From the NCBI GenBank assembly GCA_028023455.1, contig JAQFVV010006197.1, positions 17,419,254-17,483,253 on the forward strand: a stretch of DNA of 64,000 nucleotides. Reading direction: 5' to 3'. Position numbers and translations under genes: made by a program. This document shows, piece after piece, positions 11,577-24,776 of this stretch (positions within the stretch are counted from its first letter, which is position 1; every line of letters starts with the position of its first letter). This stretch comes from Epiperipatus broadwayi (lineage: Eukaryota; Onychophora; Udeonychophora; Euonychophora; Peripatidae). A model generated the notes under the pieces. That model was not told the origin of the DNA. It saw only the letters and a program-made list of their open reading frames with translations, and made no database searches.

Positions 11577-14521
11577 GGTCATATTTGTACATTCACAAGG
11601 CTCACCTAGATGAGGGGTTGAGACCTCAAATCTGATTGCCCCTTAGCTCCTTCACTACTTCTCCAAGATTTACTACTCTATGAACGACATATATGAGGCC
11701 ATACTCGGGCTCATTTAATCCACATGCCAGCAGTAGAAAAGGGTGAAACATGAGACTCAGGGTATAAATGACTAAATTACTACATAAATAACTAAATCCA
11801 CACATCTATGGCTAATTAGATAATATATATTCGTATTCTAATGAAATATAAATTAAATTAGTGAGATATGGAAGGAATTGCAGAAGATTAGAAAAAGATG
11901 CTACACAATATTATAATTTTATATAGTTTAATTAGAAAGATTCAGTTAACAAAGACAGTGAATAACAAGTGCATTGATTTCATTCACAGGTGTTTACAAT
12001 AATGATGAGTGAGTCATTATGGAATCTCATCGTTATGCATTCTATTAATTTATTATAAAATGAGTTTATTAACAATTTTAATATCGCTATCATCTACGTT
12101 CAATCATGCCTTATCCCTTCCTAGAAGTTTGCTATGGTTAAATATGCAAGAGTGATCAATAATAATTACATATATTAACAATACAAATTGAGCATTAATG
12201 TGCTCCCCATGCAGATTATTATATACATAACTAGACTACAGATTCAGATCAATGCTGAACTATTCTTAACATTATGGAAGGGTGAACTGGAGCTTTGCAG
12301 TATGACTTCAGATACCACGGCCTTATATATACATTACTAGAGAGGTGTGCATTTCAAATGTGTCATTACTCATGGGATTTTTTTACCATGAAAGTGGTTC
12401 CCAAGGACCGTATGACTTGCTGTGAATTAATTGAACATATAGTTCGTTGATCAGAGCAGCTTATAAAAACAATCTGGACCCTCATGTTCCAGTTCCAAAG
12501 AAGAGCTGTCTGAACTAAGTATATGGGATGGACATTAAAACCAGAAGCCCATTCATATAATATGCATACAGTAAGGCATAAATGCATGTATGTGCTTTAT
12601 AAAGACATATTTGCTACGCTAAATACAATATCAATTAATATTAAATTTAATGTATGCAAATTTTATAGTTTCGGTCCATGAAATTACCCTACACCAGTTC
12701 ATAAATTAATATTCTTAAAATATGCTAAAAGGATATTTAAAGTAATCTAATTTATTGACAAATCTGCATAGTTTATATTATAACTCAAAGAGGGCTAAAG
12801 CATATCTGGAACTTAAGCAATACATATAATATGCTTTATAACTCATTCTTGTATTTATTAACTAATTATTTTATTAATGTGCAAACCTGGTTTTAATAAC
12901 AATAAGCTAAACATAATAGTTTAATGAATATATTTAGATTTTCAGAGTGGAGATTTATATTTGTGTGCTAAAGAGAGACATTACTGAATTATTAGAGAAC
13001 TTCTAATCATCTCTCCCCCAAGTTTTATTTATAGAATCAATCTTCATTCTGAACTGGGCATAGCATAGTTTAGGAAACAATATAAAATAAACTAAATAAG
13101 AAAGACATGACCACAGATTAACAATCAATAGAATAATAACTGAACACAGTTATTATTTAACAAGCATTTAGAGTTTTAGATTTTATTTATATAAAATATG
13201 CATTATTTAACAAGCATTTAAAGTTTTAGACTTCATTTATATAAAATAGGTAAGGTTTACAGATGTTATTTTACCAGAATTTTAAATTATATTTTATAAA
13301 TTTAAATTAGTTTTACTTACTAGAACATTATTACAATTTAAAAGTTTGTGCATAATTAACATTAGCTAGCTTAGAGTTTTAGATATTCATCAATAAATTT
13401 TTAGTTAAAAGAGCTCTGCAGTTGAATATTACCGATTTCTTCTTTGGCAAGTCCTTTCCATGGCATTAGGCATTGCTATCCTGGTTGCTCCGGTTCATTT
13501 TCTTGTGGGCTGGCATCTTGTTTACATCCTCTCCATAGCTGAAGACCTGTCCCTGCAAGGCAGACAGCAACTGGCCCTTTTTTATCTGCCAAACATCATT
13601 TTCCAGTCAAGCCTTTTGACTGGCAACATTTACAATATATAGACAATAAAGACAGAACCTTGATTACAAAAAATTTGAGTTTTATACAAGCTGTCTACCC
13701 CCTCCCCCCTATCAGCTATAAAATGTGTTTATAATATTTTTGAAGATTAACTATAATTTGATCTGGAACCTAAAATCTATAAAATAAAACCCTTGCCCTT
13801 TCTTTGTTAACTTAGTATTCTTCACTAGTTGAAGCATTGTTCTTAGTTTAGTACTTTTAAATCTATATAAAAGTTCAATCTTACTTCTTTTAAATTGCTG
13901 ACCCTGGTCTTTTTAAGAATTTCAATTTTCTTTTTTAAAAAAAGTCAGGTTCAAGCATTGTTCTTGGCGTATTATCTGTTCTTCCCTTTTTTTTTCAAAT
14001 TCCAATATGAGTTTTATTAATTACTTGCAGACATCTTTCTAAGAATTACAACTTTTTTAAAAACATTTTAAGTTTTATAAACATTTTACTATATATGTGT
14101 GTGAGACCCCCCCCCCATTGAAATTTATGTGCTAAGGCAAATAAATCAAGAGTTTTTAACTTATGATAATTCAAATCTATATTGATTTAAAGAGTGGTAA
14201 TGCTTTTGAATCTACTGCATTACAGTTTCCTTCGCATATATATGTAGGTGGTTTCACACATATAACAATATCCACACAATTTATTTTAATTCTACATTTT
14301 AAATTTATTTTAATATATGTTTTTTAAACATACACATATAATTATTACAATATACGCTACCATAAAATATGCATGCATACATGCAAGTACCCTTTATATA
14401 CACTATTTATAATCAAGTTGAGTTAATATACATGGGTTTGGGAGGGTTTGAACTGGGGAAAAGATACTACTATGTGACATAGTAGGTGAAATGAGCCAGT
14501 GTATAAAACATACCATTTCAA
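11577..14521 (+). repeat. Unassigned ~3-kb dispersed repeat, copy B
   Basis: Direct-orientation partner of 4949-8047, sharing all landmarks in the same order: the opening GGTCATATTTGTACATTCAC, TATAAA near 12460, the TCTGGACCCT block, the GAGTTAATATA segment near the end, and the closing ACCATTTCAA. It lacks the Penelope fragment present in copy A and carries a small local duplication near 13140-13250 (CAAGCATTTA-x-AGTTTTAGA twice). There is no shared coding potential. The nature of the element is unresolved. Confidence 0.75.
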
Positions 14522-16441
14522 TAAGAAGTATATGAGTGCAGCAGTTTCAGAATTGGAATTGAACTGAGCATCTTATACTCCAGAATATGTTTGCCTATCA
14601 GTTATTTTTACTGATATTTCTTTGTACATAAACCTTTATTTTATTTTTTATTTGGGTTTTATGGATTAAAATGTTAATTTGTTCCTAGCATGATATAATT
14701 TTCTGACATTTAAAGTAAATGTGATATAGCAATGTTTGCACCATTACAATATATAACATATGTTATCTCTATATTAATCATACATTAACTTTATTGATAT
14801 TTCATTTGGCTACATGGACAGCTATGTGCTGATATGAGCTAAATATTGTAACAACATGTCAAAAGATTTCTGATAAATTATCTAGCAAAATTAAAATGGT
14901 ATTCAATTATTACTAATTTATTCTCCCTACTTCTAATAGAAGAATGTGTAAAGAAATAAAAATAACTTGTATCAAATGTATAATATATATTGTACCAGTC
15001 GAAATTGTATGTCAACTCAACACGATTCACAGCTTGGGTAAAAGTACCTCAAATCCAACCGTATGCGAGATCAAAGATAAAGAATACTTATGGATTCTGC
15101 CCTGTTCACCCACTCTCTAAATCTACCAACTAATTAACAAGATTTTCAAGGCAAGAAATGAATTTTTTCCACACTCTGGCCCACTAGCATCAACAGTGGA
15201 GCATGAGCCTCAACTGATTGTAACATCTAACTTAAATATAAGAATAGTATGTATGTGACCTTGATTCATCAGATAGCAGCACAATAATTAATTAGAAAAG
15301 CTAATTTTAGATGAAATGAACTGAGATGAACCACAGGTAGCTTAAATTCACATATATATTTAATAAAACATTTGTTAATTTATCTAATGTCTCTATGTTT
15401 TGATTTCATAAATTAGTTAACATAAATTTCTATTCTGTCATTAATTATGCCTCAAGTAAGGGTGCAGTATAGTTCATATGCCAATCTAATAAAATGTAAA
15501 CGATTAGAGTTTCTGGAAGATGTTCACCCAAGTCTGAGATATACGAGGCAAATATATTAAATACTCTATTTTAAACATAACTTTATTATATATGAAATTA
15601 TTTTTAAGAGAAAAATAATTAAATCATATTTTAGGAACTGGTTTTGAAGAGAGTGACACATTTAAAATATAAGTGGGTTGCGATATTTGCAAATAAATAT
15701 TTTAAGATTATAAAATGAATAAATTAATCAGATCGTAGTCAATCTGGCATGATGTGCTCAGAACAAAAGAAAGTGGACAGCCCCAGCATTTGATATTACA
15801 TTACCAGTATAGACTCAACTCATCTATCCTGTTCCAGTGACACCAAGAATAAAATGAATGGTCTGTGCCATTGGCAAACCTAAAATATTTCAGGTAAAAG
15901 GATGAGAATTGCCAAGGCTAGCTAAGCTCAGCTTTCCCTGGTTTTTTCTATTTTGATTTTTATATCCTGATAAAAATTCATGGCCAGTGAAATTATCACA
16001 TGGTCGACTTCTGATCTAGCAATCACGAAGAACAAAAGACAAGTAATCAAGCCAACTGCCAGCAAGGCAAAATACGAGTACTGGAGAATATATTTTAGAA
16101 TTTAACTATATAATTGTGCTGAGCTATTAAAGATTACACAAATGTTATACGGATTGACCAAGATCAGACCAACATGAATAAAATAAACATTAATTATTAT
16201 TACAAATATTTTATGAGTGACACATCTCTCCCTTTAATACAAAATCCCACCAATATTTCAATTCACATTTTACTAGTCTCTTTATTATTTAGTAAGAATA
16301 TATTTCTAAGTCCCCTCCCTTTCACTCTTTAAAAATGAAATAATATAACTAAATAAAATCTCATGCTTGAATCTAGCATCTCCCCACAACTAAACCATGT
16401 ATGCTCATAAATATTTTAAAAAACACATAAAAATATGAAAT
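14522..16441. other. Intronic DNA without recognised features
   Basis: The composition is somewhat less AT-rich in patches (15000-15230 and 15770-16090), which look like old repeat remnants. I could not assign a class, and I saw no conserved domain or terminal repeat. Confidence 0.5.
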
Positions 16442-16444
16442 GGT

Positions 16445-16588
16445 TTCATCTCGACAAAAATAAAGGTTGCTTCAAGTATTAATCTTTCAGACCTAGAGAG
16501 TTATTCATTTTATTTACTGACAAATGTTGGTCGGGAAATAGGAAGCAAGATATTTAATTAGATAAAACTTTTGTCGAGATGGAACAAA
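16445..16588. mobile_element. Short inverted-repeat element
   Basis: The sequence CATCTCGACAAAA near 16451 recurs inverted (TTTTGTCGAGATG) near 16570-16582, with about 17 matching terminal bases including a GTT(T/C) prefix. This gives a ~140-bp foldback-like unit. No clear target duplication is visible. It is probably a small MITE. Confidence 0.45.
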
Positions 16589-17292
16589 TTGGCATATATT
16601 CATTTCATTTAAGTAAATAATAATATTTTCTAAACCATATTAGAAGAAAGTTTAGCATTAAGAGGCATAACTTTAAAACAGATAGAATGAGAGCAAAGAC
16701 ATTAGATTTAAGGTGATAGCAAGTAAAATTTACAGAAATTTAGTTAAACAGATACATTAATTATGGGTATTTCATTTAGAAGACATTAAAGGTAGTAAAA
16801 TTTTACATTATCAGGTCACTGGAGTTTTTTAAGAATAAATTAGGCAGTCAGAAATAACAAGTTGGAATATATTACCTAATTTATTCTGAGTCCTTGTGGA
16901 AGTTTGAATCCCACGATGAAATATGAATTTCCACACAGGCATAGCTAGCTAAGTATTTTAATATGAGAGTTCAGCAGTTCACAATTACACATTTTGATAA
17001 AGTTTTTCAAGCATAAAGTATTTGACAATCATCTTTGGGATGGTGGGAAGATGGGAAGGCTACACAGCCATCTACTCCACTACCATGCTTCTAAACATTT
17101 TTTTTGAAAATTTAACCGGTGTGGGTTCGTCAGGCAATTGCTGATGAAAACTATGACTGGCTGACCACTATTGTTCTCCTGGGCTATTTATACCTTTTTC
17201 TGACTATTTTTGTAAAATTCCCTTTTTCATGTGCTTCAGGCTAAGTGAGTGGCATTGTTGAAATTCCGGTGACCTCAATTATCAACCTAAAG

Positions 17293-17434
17293 TATATTTG
17301 CATTGTATTCTTGAGATCCACTTTCCCAATAAACCCATTGATTTTATTGTTTCAAATCCAAAATATATTTGCATTGTATTCTTGAGATCCACTTTCCCAA
17401 TAAACCCATTGATTTTATTGTTTCAAATCCAATT
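17293..17434. repeat. Two-copy tandem duplication, 71-bp unit
   Basis: The segment starting TATATTTGCATTGTATTC at 17293 is repeated at 17364 with essentially no differences for 71 bp, through TTTCAAATCC. The near-identity suggests a recent local duplication. Confidence 0.9.
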
Positions 17435-17899
17435 TTAATTAAATGTAGATTTGAAGAATTTATATTTCAAATATCTTTTTCATTTTACTTTAATTAGAAA
17501 ATCCATTACCATTTTGTTAATGGATTCTCTTTTGTTTGATGCTACAAAATGTTAGTAGGGTTTATAACAAAAGCATCTCCACAATAAAATACTTTAAAAA
17601 AAAAAGCATATTAACATTTATTTATCAAATTTTATAAAAGTTTCCATCTGCAATTATATATATGTATGTGTGCATATATATATATGGGCCCCTCCAATAT
17701 TTATAATAAAAGCATTTTAAATAAAAAAAATGATACTTTAATCATTTATTTGGTGGACTAAAATTTAAATATAATAAAATGGCAGACAGAAAGTTTTACA
17801 AACATCGTAACACGAATGGATCTGGTTTGATCATAGTCTAGCAATCTAGAAAGATGTGAAGCATGGATCTGGTCTACCGATCCATTGCTTCAATATATA

Positions 17900-18856
17900 C
17901 ACCTGGGTCTCTTTTTACACGGACTTATTTAACATGATTTTGAAGTTACATGATTCATGTTTTACTGGAAGTCGAATTCCGATATTGCGCTATTACTTTA
18001 AATAATAAATTTCGTGCACTTACGTTATATTGAAAGTAATAGCACATTATTGAAATTCGACTTTCAACTTAGTAATTTCAATATTTTCAGTGCTTTATAA
18101 TAGTAAGATTTTATGCAATAATGAAATTAAAATCATGATTTCCACATTTTATGTATACACACATTAAATTTTACAAGATCATAATGTAAATTTGTTCAAA
18201 CATTGTGCGTGTTAATTTTGCATTTTAAATCACATTCTGTTTTGCTTTTTAAAAAAGAATGTAATCAATTATTAATCATTTAGTGTCTGCAAGTTTATTT
18301 TTAAAAGGTGAGTAATAGCAGTGGGCACAATTAAAATTGAAAATTAAAGACAAAAATAAGAATTTAATTTTGTTAGATTAATTACTAATTACGTTGTCAC
18401 CAGAAAACCATTAATTAACACAACATGAGAGTGACATTAGCGCTAGTTGTATTTCATCTTGTGAAGAATCTGATTTTTTTATCAGTTTGCAAATGAACCT
18501 GTTTACCGGAAAATAGCAATAATAATTAAAACGTGTATAAAAAAATATAAATTACTGTAAATTATGCATAAAAATATATTGTTTTGAATAAAATTAAATA
18601 TTATAGTTAAAAAAAGTTTGTCTTGTATTAATTTTTTTCAAATTTGAAATTTTTTATTAGTCATATTTTATTTCCTTATTTTTTTTTGCGCAAATTTTAA
18701 AGTAATTTTACATTGGTGCTTTGCTTTTACGCGATTTTTGAAAAATCACAGTCTGTATCCCCCCTTTTTCAAGGTAAGTTACGTCTATTTTTGCACGATT
18801 TCATTTGCACGTGTTTTCTGAGGAACCTATCTATCGCGTAAAATGAGACCCAGGTG
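17900..18856. mobile_element. Non-autonomous TIR DNA transposon with TA target duplication
   Basis: The 957-bp element has ends that read CACCTGGGTCTC(T/A)TTTTAC on both strands, about 22 bp with two mismatches. TA flanks both sides (17898-17899 and 18857-18858). Inside, near 17975-18066, a second inverted repeat pairs AGTCGAATT(C/T) and GCTATTACTTT segments. No transposase reading frame is present. The TA duplication fits the Tc1/mariner group, but the termini were not matched to a named family. Confidence 0.65.
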
Positions 18857-19805
18857 TATGTTGAAATGAATGTACTCAGGGGCAAAAGATATTTTATAAA
18901 TCATGTTTTCGAAAACGACTGTGTTTAATAAAATAAAAATATATCAATGTTTTGATAAGGTAACACTTGCCCTCAATTGCAAGGAATCTTATACATTACC
19001 CCAGAAATAGATTTGTAATCCATTGACTGCTTTGAACTATTTAGTAGTGAATTTAAATTCAGATCTTTCTTCCAGGCCACTTTCACCCAATAAAAACTAT
19101 TTTATAAATCAATTTACTAATTGATGACTTATATGGCAAAGAAATAATCTCTATTCTCATTAACAATTAAATCTTCATTAATAACATATTTATAGATATT
19201 TTTAGCAAATATAATATTCTTAATAAATTCATGATTATGTTCTAACTCAATATAGTCAGAAGCAAATTGACTCCTCTGAATATATAACTATATTTTCAGA
19301 ATTACTAAGCCTTATATTCTTATAACAAAAATTCAATAGGGAAAGTTTTTTATGAGTAAAAGATTGATAACTGTCTAGCCATATCATATTCTTAAATTTT
19401 TTGCTTTAATGAAATGACTACAAAATAAAACATTTATCAACACTTAAATCTAAAAATTTTAACTTAACAAATTCAAATATTAGAATCAAAAGCATTCAAT
19501 TTATCAAAAAATCCTTCTTTATCTTCCTGTATTCCCAAACAAACAGTCATCAACTACCTAATAAATAATTCTAAAGAAACAGCAAAATATTAATAACATT
19601 ACTCCCTAAAAAAAATCAATATAAGCAAAGCACATTAAAGGAAAAACAACATAACCAACAACTCAACCCCTTTTTATTTTATTAAGCACATCATTGCACA
19701 CAAAATGCACAGTATCCTCTAATAATATCACATATAATAGTTAAAGCATATCTACACAGAAATCTTCAACCTATAGTAAAGGCAACTTTTATATATAGTC
19801 AAAAA
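18857..19805. other. AT-rich intronic DNA, nothing recognised
   Basis: No coding remnant, inverted terminal repeat or RNA gene was recognised. The composition is AT-rich with low-complexity A runs on one strand. Confidence 0.55.
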
Positions 19806-19992
19806 AAAGTTGACACTTGAACTGCAAAGATTAAGATTTTAAATTCATAGAATTTTAAATAAACCCCATTAAACAGGTTATATTTGTCTGTAGTCATTTT
19901 AAAAATATGTTATCTTTGCCTGCTTAATAAGGTTTGTTTGAACTTCTATGAATTTAAAAATCACATTCTGTTACAACCCAAGTATCAACTTT
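19806..19992. mobile_element. Foldback element beside the gag-only LTR element
   Basis: About 187 bp made of two imperfect ~70-bp arms in inverted orientation. AAAGTTGACACTTG opens it and the inverse of AAAGTTGATACTTG closes it, and both arms contain TTTAAATTCATAGAA. There is no reading frame. It lies 11 bp before the left LTR of the element at 20004. Confidence 0.6.
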
Positions 19993-20003
19993 CTTGTCTA
20001 TAT

Positions 20004-22477
20004 TGAAACAGACAGATCGAAGAACCGATCGTCGTTTCATGTGTTTTAAGTACGGTAATTCGAACTACTATCCGCCCGCAGTGAGATTAGTCTATTTTCA
20101 GTAATAATAAAAAATTTAGTTATATATTTTATGTTTTGTAAATCAATATGTAAGATTCCGTATATAAATGTCACAAACCATGAAATAATATTCGTGTGTG
20201 CGTGGTTGTGAATTTATATCAATTTAATTTAAAGTTCATTGCGGGCGTGTTTGTTTGAATTTTGGTTTTTTTTTTAAAATTGTACAAAGTTGTTTAAAAA
20301 TACTGATCAAAAGTCAAATTCCTTTGATCAGTGTTTTTAATTAAAATCTAAATTACACAAATGTACAGAGTAATTAAATTGTATTCGAAATGAGATAAGA
20401 AATGTATATTTGTAATTACCGTGTCAATTTGAAAATTGCGTATTAAAGTAAAAGGACAATGGGAATGGATAATTAATGTTGTATGGTCAAGCTGGATGGC
20501 TGGAAGCTAGAGAAAGTAGGCGGAGCTTAAACACAAAACCAGGCGGAAAGGTCAATAGTGGCCATCTTAGAGAAAAACTTATTCTAACTTTTGACGTGGT
20601 TGAGAGAGGTAGTCTTAAGACAGCACTGCAGCTGCTAAAATAATTCCTATAACTTTGTTAAGAAGCTCACTGGTAAACCGCAATGTTGATGGGCTAAGTG
20701 CCAGGAGCTGATCTCTGTCCTGCCAAAGTGAATCTTCGTGCCGCTGACTGATCATGTTGTATGTGCTTCATAGTTTCCAGCTTCCAATCTCCAAGTTGAC
20801 AATGCCTTGCAAATAACTTTCAAAATGCGCGCCTACGTTCGTCGGAAATATCAATCGGGAAAAGCCAAGCCGGATGAAGAAAGAAGAGTAACTGTGTTAC
20901 ACGAACTTTTAACTTTCTCCCGAGCTTAATGTTGTCAATCAAATAAATTACATGTAAGTTTTTATGTCATTTATAATGCTATTGTTTAACCTGTCAGTAA
21001 ATTTTCTTTTCTTTTAATCCTCCGCTCTAGTCTTTAGAAATAAGTTATAAAATTTGTAATTAATAGTAATAATAATCAAAATGAATGCATTTATATTTCT
21101 TTTTGTTGCTTCTTCTCTAAACAAACGATGCCAATAGTAATATTTCCCAACTCTGTGTAAAACTAGGGTACAATAATGATCAAGTTATTTTAAAAGTAAC
21201 TTTGTTTTCTGAATTAAATATTCTTTTATCTTTCGAGTTGGTAAATGTTAAATCACTCTTATTATTCTATTTTAAGTTGTCATATAATTGCAATCTAAGG
21301 TTCAATTTTAAATATATATATATTGGTTTCAAAGTGTTATATTAATGTCATGTTTGATATGAGAAATAACTCACTGTATAATTTGATACTATCGCTACCG
21401 CCTGTCAACCTGGGGGGTTTAGGGGTTTCAGAGTAAACTTAATCAATCATTGTTTTCGCGGTCAGTTGAATTCCGCTATATTTTATTGGGATAAGGATCT
21501 CAGCCTGTGGCGTAGAAATAAACGAATAGATTCCAGGTTTTGTATAATTTCTTTTAAAAATCCACTTCAAGTACTCGTCCTTGATGTAGGTGGCAATGCC
21601 TTCCCTTCGCTGAAGTTAGCGTCTCGCCGTACTACCATATGGGAAAGAAAGCAATTCTTTTCCAGGTAATCTCTTGGATCACCGGAGTTCGAAATGACTC
21701 CGGCTGGTTGTAGTGTCCCGGAGCTACTTGGGGGCATTAAGCCTTGTCAAAGTACAAGCCGCCCGGTATTCCGTTGATGCACCGCAATTGATTACTGTAG
21801 GGCTCTTGAATATAGGCAACCACCAGTACATCTATCTTCCATGCCGTATTTATATAAAACCACATCCAACTGTTCGTCTACGTAACGGCTCGAGTCTATT
21901 CGAATAAAATGAGTTAATAAATAATCTTTAGATAAATATTTTTTCAATGCTCAAATACTCTGATTCTCTTAGCCACCCCTCAATCATTTAACTACACAGC
22001 TATTGGCATGAGTTTGTTCACCAAATAAAATGATTACTAAAGACTAGTAGCCAAATACAAGAGGATTCATGAACGTCTTACCGTACTGTTGAATACTATG
22101 TTTATATGCTTATATTTCTATTTTTCTTATTAAACAATTTATTTAATATAATTTTGTGTCCTCCACCTTATTACTCTCCAAGTCTATTTAACCATTTACT
22201 GTCTGTATTGGCAACTTAAATATATACGTTACATGAATGACCGTTCCAATATCTAGAGTATAATAAATATATATATCATTAACTGTAAGAATTAGTCTAT
22301 GTTCTGAGCTGAGCTAGAAAAGGGATAACCCCGTGCTGTTATAAAGTCATCATCGGTTGGTCATACCGGGGTTTGGGTTTGAATTCAGTTGGCGTTTTGG
22401 AATTTATTCTTAAACGTGGACTGGGTTTGAACTCGGGTACTGTGTATGAGTAAGCGTGGTGGATTTATACCGGTACA
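20004..22477 (+). repeat. 5' LTR of the gag-only element
   Basis: Begins TGAAACAGACAGATCGAAG and ends ACCGGTACA. A strong hairpin with near-perfect ~17-bp arms around ACTGATCAAA lies at 20295-20339. A TATATAAAA sequence at 21851-21859 could be a promoter element. Two short frames inside (21466 and 21713) start at TTG and GTG, not ATG, and are unlikely to be genes. Confidence 0.93.
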
Positions 22478-23654
22478 GTTATTAAAATTTTTGGACGCCC
22501 TCCGTGGTGCTCCGATGAAGAAATCTCCCACACCCTGCAGAGTGAACGAGAGTAAACAGTTAAATGATAAAAATATTTGATTTTTTTTGTTTGTAAAATT
22601 GATATGTATCCGAAAAGAAAAACATAGTTGAGGAAAAAGAATATAAAATTTTTAATTCAGGAATAGCTACTCAAAAAAAAAAACAAAGGAGATTGAAAAA
22701 AAAATTTTGTGCGTTTATTTAATTAAAATAAACGAGTGTGATTCCATAATTTTTTTTTGCGAGTTTATTCTTGGTGGTTAAAATTTTTCGGAAAAAAAAA
22801 AAAGCAAAGAAGTAGAATTAATTCCAGGTCTTAAAAATAAAAACGTGTACGCATATAGATATTGTGTACGCATATATATATATATATTTTTTTGTTGTTT
22901 AAAAATGTTTTTTTTTTGAAAAAAAAAAGTAAAGAAGTAGGATTACCTTTATGTTTAAAAATAAAAACGTGTTCGCATATATATGTATATTGTAATATAA
23001 AAATCTTATCAGAGTCAGAGTTAATTTTAATCGTTCCCTATATAAAACATAAGTCTTAAATCAAATGATTATTAGGTCATGTAAAAAGTATATATTTGGG
23101 GGATCAGTGGATTAAACTATCTATTGGTCACATGTTGCTGGCTGGCGCCTTTCAAATAAATTTGTCAGCAAACATGTTTGTCAATGCAGCAGTGGTGAGT
23201 CTTGTTGGGTTCAAAGGAGAGAATGGTGGTTTATATATAAAAAGAGAGAATTACTGACAGAAATAAAAAAAAAAAAAAATACTATGTTATGTACCCATTA
23301 TTAATATGTTTATATTATAGGACTGAGGAGAACAGTGCGAACTGGGTGAAATAAAGTTTTTTTTCCCTGTATTTTTTTTTGTGTAAGGATTTAAACATGT
23401 CATGTTGTGTATACTTAAATAAAAAAATTAAAAAAAATATTAACAGTGAAAAACTTGGATAACAGAAACCAGACGGAACGTAGGCGAAGGAAGAAAAGAG
23501 AGAAAGGAAGGAAGCCACACAAACAGTATCAGCAGCGGGGGAGGATTTGGCACTAGGAGCAGGGATCAGTATCTTTATGTATATATTCAAATCAAAGTGT
23601 TGTACAAAGCGAATTCTTATGCTGGAGACATTTATAAGTAAAAACGAACAGGAA
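22478..23654 (+). other. Leader between 5' LTR and gag, with possible primer-binding site
   Basis: This is untranslated leader with A- and T-runs and a (TA)n patch near 22875. A TGG at 22492-22494 followed by ACGCCCTCC sits where a tRNA primer-binding site would be expected, 14 bases after the LTR. I could not match it to a specific tRNA, so the assignment is tentative. Confidence 0.45.
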
Positions 23655-24776
23655 ATGGCAGAAATAGAAGGAAGCGAGCATGTGTCCGCGACTGGTGCAG
23701 AGACGTCGGACACATCCAGTGACCACGAAATTGTTTTTAAGAAGTTTCAGGATAAAAAAAAAAGTTTTGGACGGTCAGAGAGGAACACCAAACAGAGGGA
23801 GCGCGATCGCGATGCGAAGTTTGACGCGATCCTCGAGGAGATGAGGGAGGACAGGAAGATCATGATGGCGATGATGGCGAGGATGTTAAGGATTGAAGAA
23901 TGGCGTATGGGGTCGGAAGTTAAAACAGGTAGGGAACGTAAAGCAAATATTAGTGCGAGGAAGGGAGAAGAGGACCAAACCTTTCCGATGGGATTAGACA
24001 CTCTGAGCGAAGTAGCCATCGAAGAGAAGGCAGGCCAGGACCTGGACATCGAAAATGTTGAATTAGAAAGGCAAACTGAGGCGCAGGGCCAGCATGAAAA
24101 CCAAATAGCGACAATTGGGACTAGCGACAAAGAAAAAGAAATAAAAAGAGAGCAGGCCGTAGATATACCAACAAGGGTGATTAACATTCCTCACGTGGGA
24201 TCATCTATTCAGATTCAGACGTTTAGAGGCGACCCCGGGGAAAATCCAGCCGTGCATCTGGACAGCATTAGAGAATTTCTGTGCTTCCACCCGATGAGTG
24301 AAAAGGAGAGGGTAACGGTCGCCAGCCATTATCTGAGGGAATCGGCGAAGGCATGGTGGAAATTGTTGAAACAACCACCGAGTACTATGCGAGGCTACGA
24401 AGAAGCCATTTTGAAAAGGTATTGGAGTGTGGAGAAACAGGAGGGACTGTTACACAAGTTCTCAAATTTGAAGTACGACGAAAGTAGCAGACAGAGTTTT
24501 GCGGCCTTCTTCACGCACCAAGCGATGATATTTAAATCCCTCACCGCTTTTAACTACACAGAGCAGCACATTACTCGTATCGTCGTGCATAACCTACCAC
24601 CGTGGGTGCAAAGGATAATGCTGGGGAGTTGCCCCATGTCGTTCGAAAAAGCTGTAGAACTGCTAAACCAGATCGACTATGGGGACTTGTATCCAACTAA
24701 AAGGGAATGGGAACAGGGTAGTTATAATACCAGGCCATTAAAACCCTATATACCTCCCGACCCAGGGAGAAGGTAG
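23655..24776 (+). CDS. gag: Retrotransposon Gag (Ty3/Gypsy-type capsid protein)
   Basis: I chose the ATG at 23655 (GGAAATGG context), giving 373 residues. The frame is open further upstream to 23547 but begins there at a TTG; other in-frame ATGs are at 23577 and 23619. The N-terminal ~150 residues are highly charged and probably coiled (ERDRDAKFDAILEEMRED). The capsid region follows, from about residue 180, with the Ty3/Gypsy gag signature: FRGDPGENPAVHLDS, then AKAWWKLL, a segment equivalent to the major homology region (RQSFAAFFTHQA) and LPPWVQRIML. The protein should assemble particles that package the element RNA. No CCHC zinc knuckle is present, unlike many Gags. The closest relative in the window is the decayed Gag at 33.2-33.7 kb. 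It is intact and undamaged, as expected of a young copy. Nothing indicates domestication. Confidence 0.9.
   Translation: MAEIEGSEHVSATGAETSDTSSDHEIVFKKFQDKKKSFGRSERNTKQRERDRDAKFDAILEEMREDRKIMMAMMARMLRIEEWRMGSEVKTGRERKANISARKGEEDQTFPMGLDTLSEVAIEEKAGQDLDIENVELERQTEAQGQHENQIATIGTSDKEKEIKREQAVDIPTRVINIPHVGSSIQIQTFRGDPGENPAVHLDSIREFLCFHPMSEKERVTVASHYLRESAKAWWKLLKQPPSTMRGYEEAILKRYWSVEKQEGLLHKFSNLKYDESSRQSFAAFFTHQAMIFKSLTAFNYTEQHITRIVVHNLPPWVQRIMLGSCPMSFEKAVELLNQIDYGDLYPTKREWEQGSYNTRPLKPYIPPDPGRR

Noticed and set aside
4949-14521. The two 3-kb repeats as the LTRs of one 9.6-kb retrotransposon
   Set aside because: The 3.5 kb between them has no gag or pol remnant, no primer-binding site or purine tract was seen, and the copies lack matched flanking duplications.
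17130-17165. CTGATGA near 17140 as another hammerhead ribozyme
   Set aside because: No GAAA follows a stem II of suitable length, and no flanking stem I or III could be drawn.
21466-21907. Two short reading frames (67 and 64 codons) present in both long LTRs
   Set aside because: They start at TTG and GTG, not ATG, have no recognisable domain, and their conservation is explained by the LTRs being nearly identical copies.
22492-22515. Assignment of the gag-only element's primer-binding site to a named tRNA
   Set aside because: The sequence after TGG did not match any tRNA 3' end I could recall with confidence.
23655-24776. Gag as a domesticated host gene
   Set aside because: It lies between matched LTRs with a polypurine tract and target duplication, so it is an ordinary component of a young retroelement.
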